Part shown: piece by piece, positions 54,487-64,000 of the stretch | How the letters are laid out: each line of letters begins with the position of its first letter | Position numbering within the stretch: the stretch's first letter is position 1 | Assembly: GCA_030278955.1 (NCBI GenBank) | Contig: JAOANR010000002.1 | Span: 22,802,057-22,866,056, forward strand | DNA from: Hygrophila difformis | Lineage: Eukaryota > Streptophyta > Magnoliopsida > Lamiales > Acanthaceae | DNA: 64,000 nucleotides | Direction: 5' to 3' | Notes under the pieces: generated by a model | What the model saw: the letters and a program-made list of their open reading frames with translations, nothing else | Database searches by the model: none | What the model was told of the DNA's origin: nothing | Translations under genes and position numbers: made by a program

Positions 54487-57400
54487 GTAAGAAAATTCCT
54501 TCCTTATTCAGGCAGTTAACAAGATCCGCAAAATTCCATAAGCCATCAACCACGTAGGATGACATAGTCCGGTGCTGCTCCAAGGGGTCCAGTGGATGGA
54601 TCATCATGTCCTGCAGAGTAACACCAATATTAGTCCAGTTATCCGTCCAAAAAAGAGCGCTCTTACCATTTCCAATCTTCCACCCCAGAAGTGAGGAAAA
54701 GGTCAGCCAAACAGCTGAGATGTCTTTGGCAAAGTTTGAGAATGTTTGAGGAAGTTGCTTCAGTTTGTGATCAGCCCAACCATAACGAGCTTTCATTAAA
54801 GTTGGCCATAAGGCATCTCATGTAAGAAGCCCCCAACAATTCTTCATCAATAGGGCATCATTCAAATCACTCAACCTGCGAATGCCGAGGCCACCCCATT
54901 TCCTGCCTAAGGTGATACGCTCCCAGGCAATTCAATGGAGGCTTTCTGCCATGCGCGCTTGATCCCCAAAGAAAATCCCGCATAATTCTCTCCAGTTCAT
55001 GTAGAGTCCTGCGAGGAAGTTTAAAGATTCGCATGGTATAAGAACCAAGGTTTTGTAATACTGATTTAATAAGCGTAATTCTCCTAGCGAAACTGAGGTA
55101 ACGTCCCGTCCATCCACAAAGCTTGGAGTTGAATTTGTCGATTAGATAATGGAAATCAGCATGTTTGTGTCTGCCAACCAATGTAGGGATCCCAAGGTAG
55201 GTCCCAAAAGTGCTCGAATGTTGGATGCCCAATATAGAGGAGATGTTGTTCCTGGTAGCACGGTCGACAAATTTTCCAAAGTATACCCTGGACTTTTGTA
55301 GATTAATGGTAAGCCCAGACATATCACAAAAGGAAGTTAAAATGCCATTAATAATTTCAACATGGAAAGAAGAAGCTTTCGAAAATAATAAAATGTCATC
55401 AGCGAAAAACAAGTAAGGAATTCTAATACTTCATTTATTCCAGGAGATATGCCGCCATTTACCCTTACCCACAGCCTCTGTGATCATGTGTCCGAGCCTT
55501 TCCATGCACAGAATAAAAATATAGGGCGAAATAGGATCACCTTGTCTGATGCCTCGAGAAGGTGAAAAGAGTTCTAAGGGCTGGCCATTCCAAAGAACTT
55601 GCATGGTAGTAGAAGAAATGCATTTCATGATTAATCTAATAGAAAGGGCTGGAAAACCTGCAAGCATCAAGGTTTCATGAATGAAATCCCAATTAAGTTT
55701 GTCGTAAGCTTTCTCAAGGTCCAATTTAAGAGCCATGATACCAGGCTTAGCAGTTGATTTCTCCATATAATGCACAATTTCATGGTAAGTAATGATGATA
55801 TCTTGAATGATACGCCCCTTGATAAAACTGACTTGGCCCGGTGCAATGAGTCGAGGTAAGATGCTCGTCATTCTGTTCACTAAAATCTTAGTGATAATTT
55901 TGTAGAGGATGTTGCACACACTTATAGGGCGAAACTGAGAGATAGACTTTGGATTGGAGATCTTCGGGATCAAAATAATAAAAGTGTGGTTTATGGTAGC
56001 AATGTCGCCCGTGCCCAAGAAGCAATCCTCAACAAACTTATGAATAGAAGAACTCATAAATTCCCAATTACGCTGATAGAAGAAGGCATGAAAACCATCC
56101 GGACCAGGAGCCTTAAGAGGAGCCATGCTCTTGATGGCTGAATGAACTTCTTCCAAGGATGGGATGGCCTGTAATACTTCTTGGTCATCAGCAGTGAGGA
56201 CGGGTAAAGAGGGAGACAGATCCCTTGGAATCCTAGGTGAAGTGCTCATAGTGTAGAGATTTCTGAAATAGTCAGTGACCATATTCTTAATTCCATTTTC
56301 AGTGGTAAACATCTGTCCTTGAGCATTCTCCAAAATGGAAAAGAGCTTCTTGGTCTTTCGGTGCTTCACAAAGTCATGGTAGAACTTGGTATTTTCATCA
56401 CCAACAAAGTTCCAATTGCGGATACTACGCTGGATCTAAGTAATTTCCTCAGCTTCCAGAATCTTCCCAAGTTCAGCACTGAGCTGCTTATGCAATCTAC
56501 AAGGAAAAGCTTCATCCATCTAATGTGGGTTTCTCTCAATACCGGCCAGCCTAGCCCTGATTCTCTTTTTGCGGTTAGCTTGAGATTTCACCACTTGCTC
56601 ATTCCATGGAATGGATTTATTTTTGGTGGCCTCAAGTTTATCTGTCACCGTGCCCGAGCCTAGCCAAATGGTATTAACAAGTTGTCTGTAGCTACGATAC
56701 CCCTGCCACATAGCCTTGAATCTGAAAGTGATGTCACCACGCCCCCTCCGATTAGTATCCGATCCAACAATTCTAGTAAGAAGGGGAGAATGATCTGAGT
56801 GAATTCTAGGGAGAACTTCTACCGTACAACCAGGAAAAATTTGGTGCCAACAATCATTACAAAGCATCCTGTCCAGCTTTCTTCTAAGGGAATCTCTAGC
56901 CCAAGTAAACTTACTTCCAAAAAATCTTAATTTAGTCATAGCCGACAAGTCCATCCAACTCTTAAGCTCAAGATAGGCACTGGACGACCGAGAGCCACCC
57001 CGAGCTTCATCATGTCTAGCAATGCAATTCAAATCCCCCCCAAGGAGCTAATGAGCATTTCGACTGTTGTTAAGACGATTAAGCTCAGGCCAAAGCCAAG
57101 CTCTCTGGATTTTATTAGGAGCCGCATAAATAATTGTAACATAAACAAAGTCATCATCCCCCTGCAGTCGAATATCTATGAATTGAGAATGAGATTCCAA
57201 CACAGTAATAGCAATATGATCTTTCCATCAGAGCCAAATACCCCCGGAAAAACCTGAAGCTTCAACTCGATAGGAACTAGGAAAGCCACTTCTCCGGATG
57301 AAATAATCTGCTCGATCACCACTGATGCGTGGTTCAAACAAAGCTGCGATGTCCAGTTTTTTAGATTGGGAAATATCACAAAACTCTCTCCTAAACGGAG

Positions 57401-57488
57401 TCGATACTGCCCCCTGAACATTCCAACAAAGTAGATTAAAATTCATGATGGAAAAAGAAATAAAGGTAACAAAACAGAAAGAAAACAA
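54487..57488 (-). pseudogene. LINE ORF2: endonuclease and reverse transcriptase
   Basis: Minus strand. Endonuclease in two pieces (57488-57176 and 57032-56520): MNFNLLCWNVQGA, LDIAALFEPRISG (catalytic-type Glu), LRFFGSKFTWARD, RKLDRMLCND and IHSDHSPLL. RT (56369-55431): SIKSMAPLKAPGPDGFHAFF, FRPISVCNILYKIITKILVNR, LKLDLEKAYDKLNWDFI and GIRQGDPISPYIFILCMERL. A TGA follows at about 55433, then FFADDILLFSKA with an intact FADD. The tail ends in WKIGNGKSALFWTDNW (54690), the GNG..FW block. Stops and shifts near 57170, 56520, 55430 and 54860. Fewer defects than the LINE at 2323. Confidence 0.87.
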
Positions 57489-57729
57489 TAGGCAATCAGA
57501 GAGATGATGGACTCGAAGTCCCTCCCCGTCCCTTATCCTCTGGAGCTAATCATATATCCATGGCATCCTCAAACACATCCCCTGAGGGATCTGGTGGTCT
57601 ACCAGCGTCCTGATCCACCAGTCTTTTCCCTAGCTGACGATGGCAGGTTGACGAGTCTTCAACGGACACAACTGTATGATGATCAGGAGGTAAGAATGAG
57701 GGCAACTTCCGCAACCATGCTCCTGAGGG

Positions 57730-58871
57730 TTAGGGTGCCCAGTTAGAGCTATTTTTAAGAACCGCGGTATGCGAACGGAATAGCCGCCGCAAGTGGCTAT
57801 TAGTTGATGGACTCTTAAGTGGCGACGAGGGTAGGGAAGGACCAGCCTTTTCTTGGCGTCCAGTCCTCACATGTAGTTGATCAGAAGTACCTTCATCTGG
57901 TCGTTCAGCCAAGGATGATAAGCGATTTTCATTAGGGCTCGGTTGTTGTCTAATGTTATTTGGTCTACCCCCCATAGGTCGTCTCCTTGTTTTGGCAATC
58001 ATCCAGGGTCCATAACCCGAACCCTCAGTCATCTCAGTCCCTTTATCTCGATCATTCTTGGCAGGTTCTTCCGCGTTCATATTCTGAACCTGAACATCAG
58101 GACAGTTAGTTTTGAGATGACCAAATTTTCCGCACTCAAAGCATATTTGTTTCAGATTCTCATATTCGATCTTGAGGATATAATCGTCGACCATCACTTG
58201 AGATTTTAGCGGCTTCGACAGATCAATCTTAACAGCAACTCTGGCATACTTTCCCCGATCTACTTTGTCCGTACTAAAATCTATACTGAGCACTTGCCCA
58301 ATGCGCGAGCCTGCTTTAAAAAGAATGCTACGTTTCATACAAGAAATGGGGATGCTTGGAAAGCGCACCAGACAACCATGGATTTTACTACATTAGTTTG
58401 AGGATTGAAGGATTCTTCCCATGCCTGGACATGCAAATAATGCCCAAGTATCATCCAGGGTCCTCCTGTCAAAGCAAGAGACGCCGCTTCCGCTGTGTCA
58501 AAACGAACAATGAAATACCCGTTCTCCAGATCTATCAGAGGGACATGAGCAACTGAGGGCCAAATCTTATGAAGTCTTGACTTAAGGACTTGATATGAAA
58601 TGTAGCGACCAAGAACTTTGATTACTACGGCGTTGGCCCATGGACGGAGTAGCCTCTCTTTAAAGGCCTTTGACAGAATCAGCTTATCAATGCCATCTTG
58701 CACCGTGATTGTAATATCATCTGGATCACTGGACTCCTCGTTCATGATTTCATCAATGGGCACATGAATAAATCCAGCACCATGCTTTGCTATCTCGCTA
58801 TAGGATGATCTCGGCCTTTTCTGCGCCCTGCCATCCTGGGGATCCGGCGGCTCACCTTCTTGAACCACCAT
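57730..58871 (-). pseudogene. LINE ORF1: DUF4283/CCHC protein
   Basis: Minus strand. 58871-58335: MVVQEGEPPDPQDGRAQKRP arm, then DUF4283 (RPWANAVVIKVLGRYISYQV, LENGYFIVRFDTAEAA, GGPWMILGHYLHVQAWEESF). A one-base shift near 58350 leads into 58368-57730: VRFPSIPI, FKAGSRIGQVLSIDFST and a zinc knuckle CFECGKFGHLKTNC (intact CX2CX4HX4C), then a low-complexity tail. It would bind element RNA. One frameshift is the only obvious lesion. Confidence 0.85.
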
Positions 58872-58920
58872 AAGGTCGCCAGAAGGAAGAAAAAGTCTGT
58901 AAGGCGGTTTGAGGGATGCT

Positions 58921-59775
58921 GTTTCTTGGAGAAAAGTCTTATTTTAATTGGTAATCCTCATAATTATAAGTATTCTTTTTTATACTCATTGGATTCGTTA
59001 TATAACAACACAAAAAAGCAAACAAAAACACATTAAACCATTATTATACTAGTATATAATTATTTATTTCCAAATTGAAACTTTTGATGCCCTTTCATGT
59101 TATCCCATTCCCAGTCGAGTGTCCCCCAAAAGACTCAAGAAAGGGGTCGTGCCTTTTCAGGATAGGTGGAAATTAACAATTCTCAAGAGTGGCATTCCTG
59201 TAATTGAGCTCAAGGATTTGGGCATTTGGTAGGGAAAGACGAGCGGGAGCGATGGCATCCATTAATGGTTTGAATTTGAAAATGCCAAGAAAATTACAAA
59301 AAAAATAAAAAAAGAAACAGGTTTTTACAGGCATCGCCCCAACGGCTCTTGTATCATATTCATAAGCATATGGTCGTGTATCGAACACAACAAAAAGTCA
59401 AAAGCAGTACACACAACTGCACTCTGCACATACCCTGAGTCCCTGATAACCCCATTCTCCCAAATTCAAATAATTTATCCCACTTCAAGTGAATTCAAGA
59501 ACCCGGTATGGTTTTCTCCTCACAGTAATTTTACTTTTCAAATAAATCTGTGTTGGTATTTACTGCCGTTGTTTATTATGCTACTTCACTCCTCTCCTGC
59601 AGTCTGTTTGCCACTTGCCAATTGCCAGTGCAGATTTCTCTTCCCAGCATAAAAATGGGGCCTTGATTCGTCTTCCCTTTATTTTTTTTCTTCACAGGGG
59701 AAGGGAGGAGGGAAGGAAGGAAGGAAGGAAGGAAGGAAGGAAGAAAAGTGTTCTTTCTTGCAGTTAAAACTTCAA
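58921..59775 (+). promoter_or_regulatory. Upstream region of the IQD gene
   Basis: About 850 bp between the LINE and the IQD start codon. No ORF of note on either strand. It should hold the promoter and 5' UTR. Candidate TATA-like sequences exist (e.g. CATAAAAATG at 59648-59657), but none can be singled out. A GGAA microsatellite lies just before the ATG. Confidence 0.5.
59710..59743. repeat. (GGAA)n microsatellite in IQD 5' UTR
   Basis: About eight GGAA units, ending 33 bp before the ATG at 59776, so probably transcribed as 5' UTR. Confidence 0.9.
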
Positions 59776-61546
59776 ATGGGGGCGTCGGGAAAATGGGTCA
59801 AGGCTTTGGTGGGACTCAAGAAGCCTGATAAAGATGACACTGTAAGCCTTGAAAATTTTGAGTTTTTGCTACCAAAGATTGGTCTATTATTGTTTTGTTT
59901 GTTGCACATTCGAAATCTTTGGTGTCTTTGGTTTCATTATTCCTTGTGCTGATTAAAACCCATGTCTTTATATTGCTGATTTCTTTGAAGGAGAAAGTGG
60001 GTGGAAAGGGGAAGAAATGGAGGATATGGAGGAGTTCATCAGGTTATAAAAGAAGTGGGGCTAATGTAGGGTCAGATATGGCTTCTGATTCTTCATCTGT
60101 GAACAATGATGCTGCTGCTTTTGCATTCACTGCTGCTGTTGCCACTGTTGTAAGAGCTCCTCCTAAGGACTTCAGGGCTGTCAGGCAAGAATGGGCTGCC
60201 ATCAGAATCCAAACTGCTTTCAGAGGTTTTCTGGTAATTCCATGTTATTTATTATTACTACTACATACAAGGTTGAAATGTAACACTTACTAGCGTATTG
60301 TAATGAAGCTGGAATCAGTTGGTAATTCAATTTTCTTTCTGCTGCCAAAATGATTGTTGTAATTAGGCTAGAAGAGCTTTGAGGGCTTTAAAAGGATTGG
60401 TGAGGCTTCAAGCCATAGTCCGAGGTCGCCAGGTTCGGAAACAGGCTGCTGTAACTCTTAGGTGTATGCAAGCTCTTGTTCGAGTGCAAGCTCGAATTAG
60501 AGCCCGTAGAGTGCGCATGTCTGAAGAGGGACAGGCAGTGCAGAAACTGCTGGACGAGCATCGCGCCAAGGATGAACTCTTGAAGCAGGCTGAGGTATTT
60601 CAATTCGATTCAATTAGGCTTGGATCATTGGCATATAAGCAGATCTTATTTGGATTTCTCAGAAATTTGGTTTTGCTGGAATGTTTCTTTCAGGAAGGTT
60701 GGTGTGACAGCAGAGGAACCCTCCAACAGGTTAAGACAAAGATACAAATGAGGCAAGAGGGAGCTGTCAAAAGGGAGAGAGCACTTGCATATTCACTAGC
60801 ACAAAAGGTACTAATCATTCAACATGGATTTCCCTTTGTGGTTTGGACATTTCTTTGATCTTTTTTATTTTCTTTGTTGGCAGTGGAAATCAGGGCAAAA
60901 TGTCGTTCCACGAACGAATATTCTCGTGCCTCCTCTGTCGAATCGCCATGGATTTGATAACAGCAGTTGTGGCTGGAGCTGGCTAGAGCGATGGATGGCG
61001 GCAAAGCCTTGGGAAAATAGGCTAATGGAGCGAAACAACACTGATTCTTTGGAGATCACTCCACAATCCAAGCCTTGTAAGGACCACTATCCGACTAAGG
61101 GAAGTCTTTCCGGGTTGTCTGAACCTAGCACAGTGAAAATCAGGAAGAACAATGTGACGAAGAGGGTATCTGCAAAGCCCCCCATGTGTCCTCAGGCAAC
61201 TCAATCGTCGTCTAGCCTTAGTTCTGATTTCAGGCAAGAAGAGAGCTCAGCTTCATCTTCAATCTTCACGACAACAACACCAGTTTCTGGAAACACGACT
61301 TCAGATAGAACAGAGGAGAGGAACAACAGTAGACCCAACTATATGAATATGACGGAAGCTACCAAGGCCAAGCAGAGGAGCTGTCGAATTCAGAGGCAGT
61401 CCATGGATGAATTTCAGTTTATCAAAAGATCAGCACCATCGAGTAACATAGATTCGAAAAGCAGTGCTGGTTCTGATCCTTGCAAGCTCCCTATGTCCCG
61501 ACCTCTTTGTGCCCCGACCAGAACAGATAAGTTCTCAATGAAGTAG
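59776..61546 (+). CDS. IQ67-domain (IQD) calmodulin-binding protein
   Basis: Five exons: 59776-59841, 59991-60233, 60367-60594, 60694-60807, 60884-61546. All introns are GT-AG and phase 0; the product is 437 aa. It starts [17 protein letters not shown], the usual IQD N-terminus. The IQ67 domain spans residues about 88-155: [11 protein letters not shown], then [20 protein letters not shown], then [18 protein letters not shown], with IQxxxRGxxxR and 1-5-10/1-8-14 calmodulin-binding spacing. An intron splits it after FRGFL, the position conserved in the family. [16 protein letters not shown] (about 240-255) and a C-terminal [17 protein letters not shown]4005-type motif (about 365-380) are also typical. 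IQD proteins are basic scaffolds at microtubules, plasma membrane or nucleus that recruit calmodulin and kinesin light chain-related proteins. The N-terminus suggests the IQD5-IQD8 group, but the exact orthologue is uncertain. No defects seen. Confidence 0.95.
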
Positions 61547-61789
61547 CCATTCTGGTTGTCAAGATTCGCAACGGCTTGTTGTTATGTTTAAAGGCATTGA
61601 ATTGTTTGTTTCGTTGTAAATTATGGCTTTTGAATCTGCTAAATACGCTGTTGAAGGTTCAATTTTGTGATTCATGAATGTACGTCATCTTAGCGTTGAT
61701 ATTATTCACTAGAATAAGATCATCTCGTCTAACATGCTCTCTCAGAGCGCGCAATACATGAACTCTGAGATATGGCTTATAGCGTTGAA
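61547..61789. other. Convergent intergenic spacer (shared 3' UTRs)
   Basis: Only 243 bp between the IQD stop (plus) and the P450 stop (minus). It must hold both 3' UTRs and polyadenylation signals. AT-rich words are present (e.g. TTGTTTGTTTCGTTGTAAAT, 61600-61620) but no unambiguous AATAAA on either strand. Confidence 0.7.
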
Positions 61790-63410
61790 TCACTCGCGTC
61801 TTATAGCTTGAACCTTGACACCGTGTTTGAAGTTAAGCACTATGCCGTATTCAAGCTCCAAAGGTTTCTCCATCCGAGGGGAGTGCCTAAACACGTATCG
61901 CCTGTACAGATGAATCAACGAAAGCTTGATTTCTTGCAAGGAGAATTTCTGACCAATGCATGCCCGCGGCCCAATTCCAAAAGGAATGTTGGCATATGGA
62001 TGCCTTCTCTTTTCCTCTTCACCATCCGGATCAAACCTCTCTGGTTTGAACTTCTCTGGTTCAGGGAAGTTTTTCGCATCCTTTGCAAGAACGCCAAGAG
62101 CCAACCACACCCATGTCCCCTGATCATTCAATATTTCATCTCAATTACACTACATACAACATCAGTATATGTAATAAGTCCAAGATAAAGTAAATCTGTT
62201 TAGGCTTGTACCTTTGGGAGGACATAGCCTCCAATCTCAACTTGAGTCGATGTTTCTCTAGCAACCAGGGGAGACACAGTGTAGAACCTCATTGCTTCTT
62301 TGATCACCTGCAGTCACAAGTCAAAAACACAATCACCAATTTGTTCTGATGTGACAAAAAAAGAGGAACAAGAGGGAGACTGGAGACAAGACCCTGCCTG
62401 ATCAAGATATGGGAACTTGGTTTGAAGATCTTGACCAGTAGGGATCAGGTCGCGAGGCCCAAATGAATCGATCTCCTCTAGTAGCTTTTTCTCGACTGGT
62501 GGATGGCCAGCGACCAAATAGATAATTGTAGATAGAGTAAAAGATGTGGTAGTTGATCCAGCAAGTAGATGCTCGTAAGTCACTGCACTTATGTAGTCAG
62601 GAGTGAAGACATTCTTGGCAGCCGTCTGAGACTCCCTTGTGCTGAGTATAAACGACAGGAAATCTTTTGTTCCACGATGCCTGTCTTTCATTCTGTCCTC
62701 GACAATCCTATCAAGGCGACTACTGATATCCCTATTGGTTCGCTCGACTTTCCAGTCCATGGTGCCCGGTATCCTCTTTAAAATCTGGCGAAACGGCTCC
62801 TGGAGGACAGGAATGAGCAGGCCTAGTATGATGGAAAACGAGCCGGATAAATCCATCTTGAGCTGAGTTGTGGAGTAGATGTGTTGGTGTATGAATTCTT
62901 GGACCTGATCCTCTTCTTCCTTAGGGATGCTATCCCGGCCCGATTTAGGCTTCGACAGGCCAAAATCGACGCCAAAAGCAGCCTGTCCAATCACATCCGT
63001 CGCCAGTTTCAAGGAAAGTTCGGAAAAAGTGAAATCCTTGTCGGCATCTAAATCCTTGGTAGCTGATTCGATGTAGTCCTGCATCGAAGGAATCAACTTC
63101 GCAAGGTGAGATGGCTGGTAAAGGGACAATATAGTGTTCCGCATAGCCGACCATTTGGAATCCCTGAAAAAAAATAATTGCATAAGAATCCCTCAGACGT
63201 AGGAGGACGATAGGAAATTCTCATATCAACAATTCAACGTAAGTCATGTATGTGTACTTTGTGAAGAAGAGACCCTTTTGATGAAGAGGTGATGCAGCAA
63301 TAGGAGATGGTATGCTTCTATTGGAAATGTGCTTGAATTTCTTGATGCCAACCTCCTTGCAAAGCTCTGCATCAGCTACAATTACTAGAGGCTGTCTGCC
63401 CATATGGAAC
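61790..63410 (-). CDS. MAX1: CYP711A (MAX1-type) cytochrome P450, 5' exon off-window
   Basis: Minus strand, four exons visible: 63410-63258, 63163-62398, 62307-62212, 62119-61790, about 447 residues. The first exon (roughly 75-85 residues with the membrane anchor and proline hinge) lies beyond the right edge. P450 marks, in order: [15 protein letters not shown], the I-helix [10 protein letters not shown], ExxR as EAMR (62298-62287), FKPERF, and the heme loop [13 protein letters not shown] with the axial Cys. Long stretches ([46 protein letters not shown]) are those of Arabidopsis MAX1/CYP711A1. These ER-bound enzymes oxidise carlactone to carlactonoic acid in strigolactone synthesis; rice paralogues also form orobanchol-type products, so the exact product cannot be told. 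The intron after exon 63163-62398 starts with GC (GC-AG). Coding sequence looks intact. Confidence 0.95.
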
Positions 63411-64000
63411 CTGTTTTTTTGTGTTCATTCAACCACGCCCTTGGGTTAGAGTTTGTCCCAATCAATTGAACCATTACAACCTACTTTGTCAAGATATTAT
63501 TATTAATAATTGGGACAAACTGATTGATGGGACACAAACATAATACCACTACTGTACTAGTATTTGATGTATGGTAGACTTAAGTACCTAGCTAGCTAAG
63601 ACCTGTTTAGTTAGTGCCTAGTGGGCTAAAGGCTAATGGGATGTGCTTTTTCTTTACATAACTGGGAACTGGGAAGTAGTAGTAGTAGTTACTGTATTTC
63701 ACACTGTGATGATTTCTACACTGCTTCTTCATTTCTTTGACCTGTGATAGAAATATTTTACTACTTATAATAAAAATATCTTAATATGTGTGAAATTTTT
63801 TTTGAAATGACTTTGTATTTATACTTAATAAAAATAAAAATAAAAAAACAGATTGAATAGTTATAGGTCCCTTGATTTAACATCCAACATAAATCACTGT
63901 AGTGTTGCCCCAACTAGTTTAATAACTAAGCAACAGATTAAAAAATGAAGAAATCAGATGCTCACAGGGTTCATTATATTCACCCTAACTTTGATTTTGA
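63411..64000 (-). other. Intron upstream of MAX1 exon, partial
   Basis: The AAAAAAACAG acceptor (AG at 63412-63411) starts the 63410 exon. The rest to the window edge is AT-rich with an AGT microsatellite near 63676-63690 and no exon-like sequence on the minus strand. It is therefore at least 590 bp of intron, and the first exon is off-window. Confidence 0.75.

Larger units (their letters stand above)
54479..58920 (-). mobile_element. L1-type LINE, 3'-truncated
   Basis: Minus-strand LINE with ORF1 (58871-57730) and ORF2 (57488 to about 54487). The 5' end near 58920 looks close to full length. The 3' end is missing: coding sequence stops inside the RT C-terminal extension, with no zf-RVT, RNase H or poly-A, where it meets the Tat element. 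LINEs are usually lost from the 5' side, so this junction points to a deletion or recombination rather than to the original insertion. Confidence 0.85.

Overview
This is nuclear DNA of a flowering plant. It has two intron-containing plant genes (an IQ67-domain protein and a CYP711A/MAX1-type cytochrome P450) next to about 58 kb of plant transposons: Ty3/gypsy elements of the iMet-primed, Athila and Tat types, L1-type LINEs with DUF4283/CCHC first ORFs, CACTA elements, and hAT-, Stowaway- and Mutator-like MITEs. A eudicot is most likely; I cannot name the species. There are no prokaryotic features, rRNA genes, intact tRNA genes or CRISPR arrays.

Layout. 1-2322: end of a long Ty3/gypsy LTR cut by the window edge, inserted in a minus-strand LINE (2323-6181). 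6284-6885: hAT-like MITE. 7533-22419: a 5'-truncated minus-strand LINE with an 18-bp target duplication, split by an LTR retrotransposon without ORFs (9009-22016, TSD GCCCA). The right LTR of that element is split again by a younger one (15288-21814, TSD GCATC). 22681-23790: end of one CACTA element. 23791 to at least 34569: a second, internally deleted CACTA with minus-strand transposase remnants. Its tnpA-like gene is split by a minus-strand gag-only LTR element (25190-32815, TSD ATACC). 36075-44284: minus-strand Athila-type element with gag and protease only. 45317-45572: Stowaway MITE. 46916-47548: Mutator-type MITE with a perfect 9-bp TSD and an array of TTTCAGCGA boxes. About 47800-54478: decayed plus-strand Tat-type Ty3/gypsy polyprotein, abutting a minus-strand LINE (54479-58920).

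The gene island is at the right. The IQD gene (59776-61546, plus, five exons, 437 aa) converges on the MAX1-like gene (61790 to beyond the right edge, minus), with only 243 bp between stop codons. The IQD protein is a predicted calmodulin-binding scaffold. The P450 is a predicted strigolactone-biosynthesis enzyme. Nothing in the sequence links them functionally.

Most notable signal: the related LTR families (9009, 25190, 30134 and probably 15288) carry, at the same place in the LTR, tandem arrays of short stem-loops. Loop sequences stay constant and stem sequences change in a compensatory way from copy to copy, which suggests conserved RNA or DNA structure. Other unusual points are a triplicated primer-binding site in inverted-repeat context, a second polypurine tract about 250 bp before the 3' LTR, and the TTTCAGCGA-array MULE. 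Identity levels and consensus motifs were judged by eye, not by alignment software.
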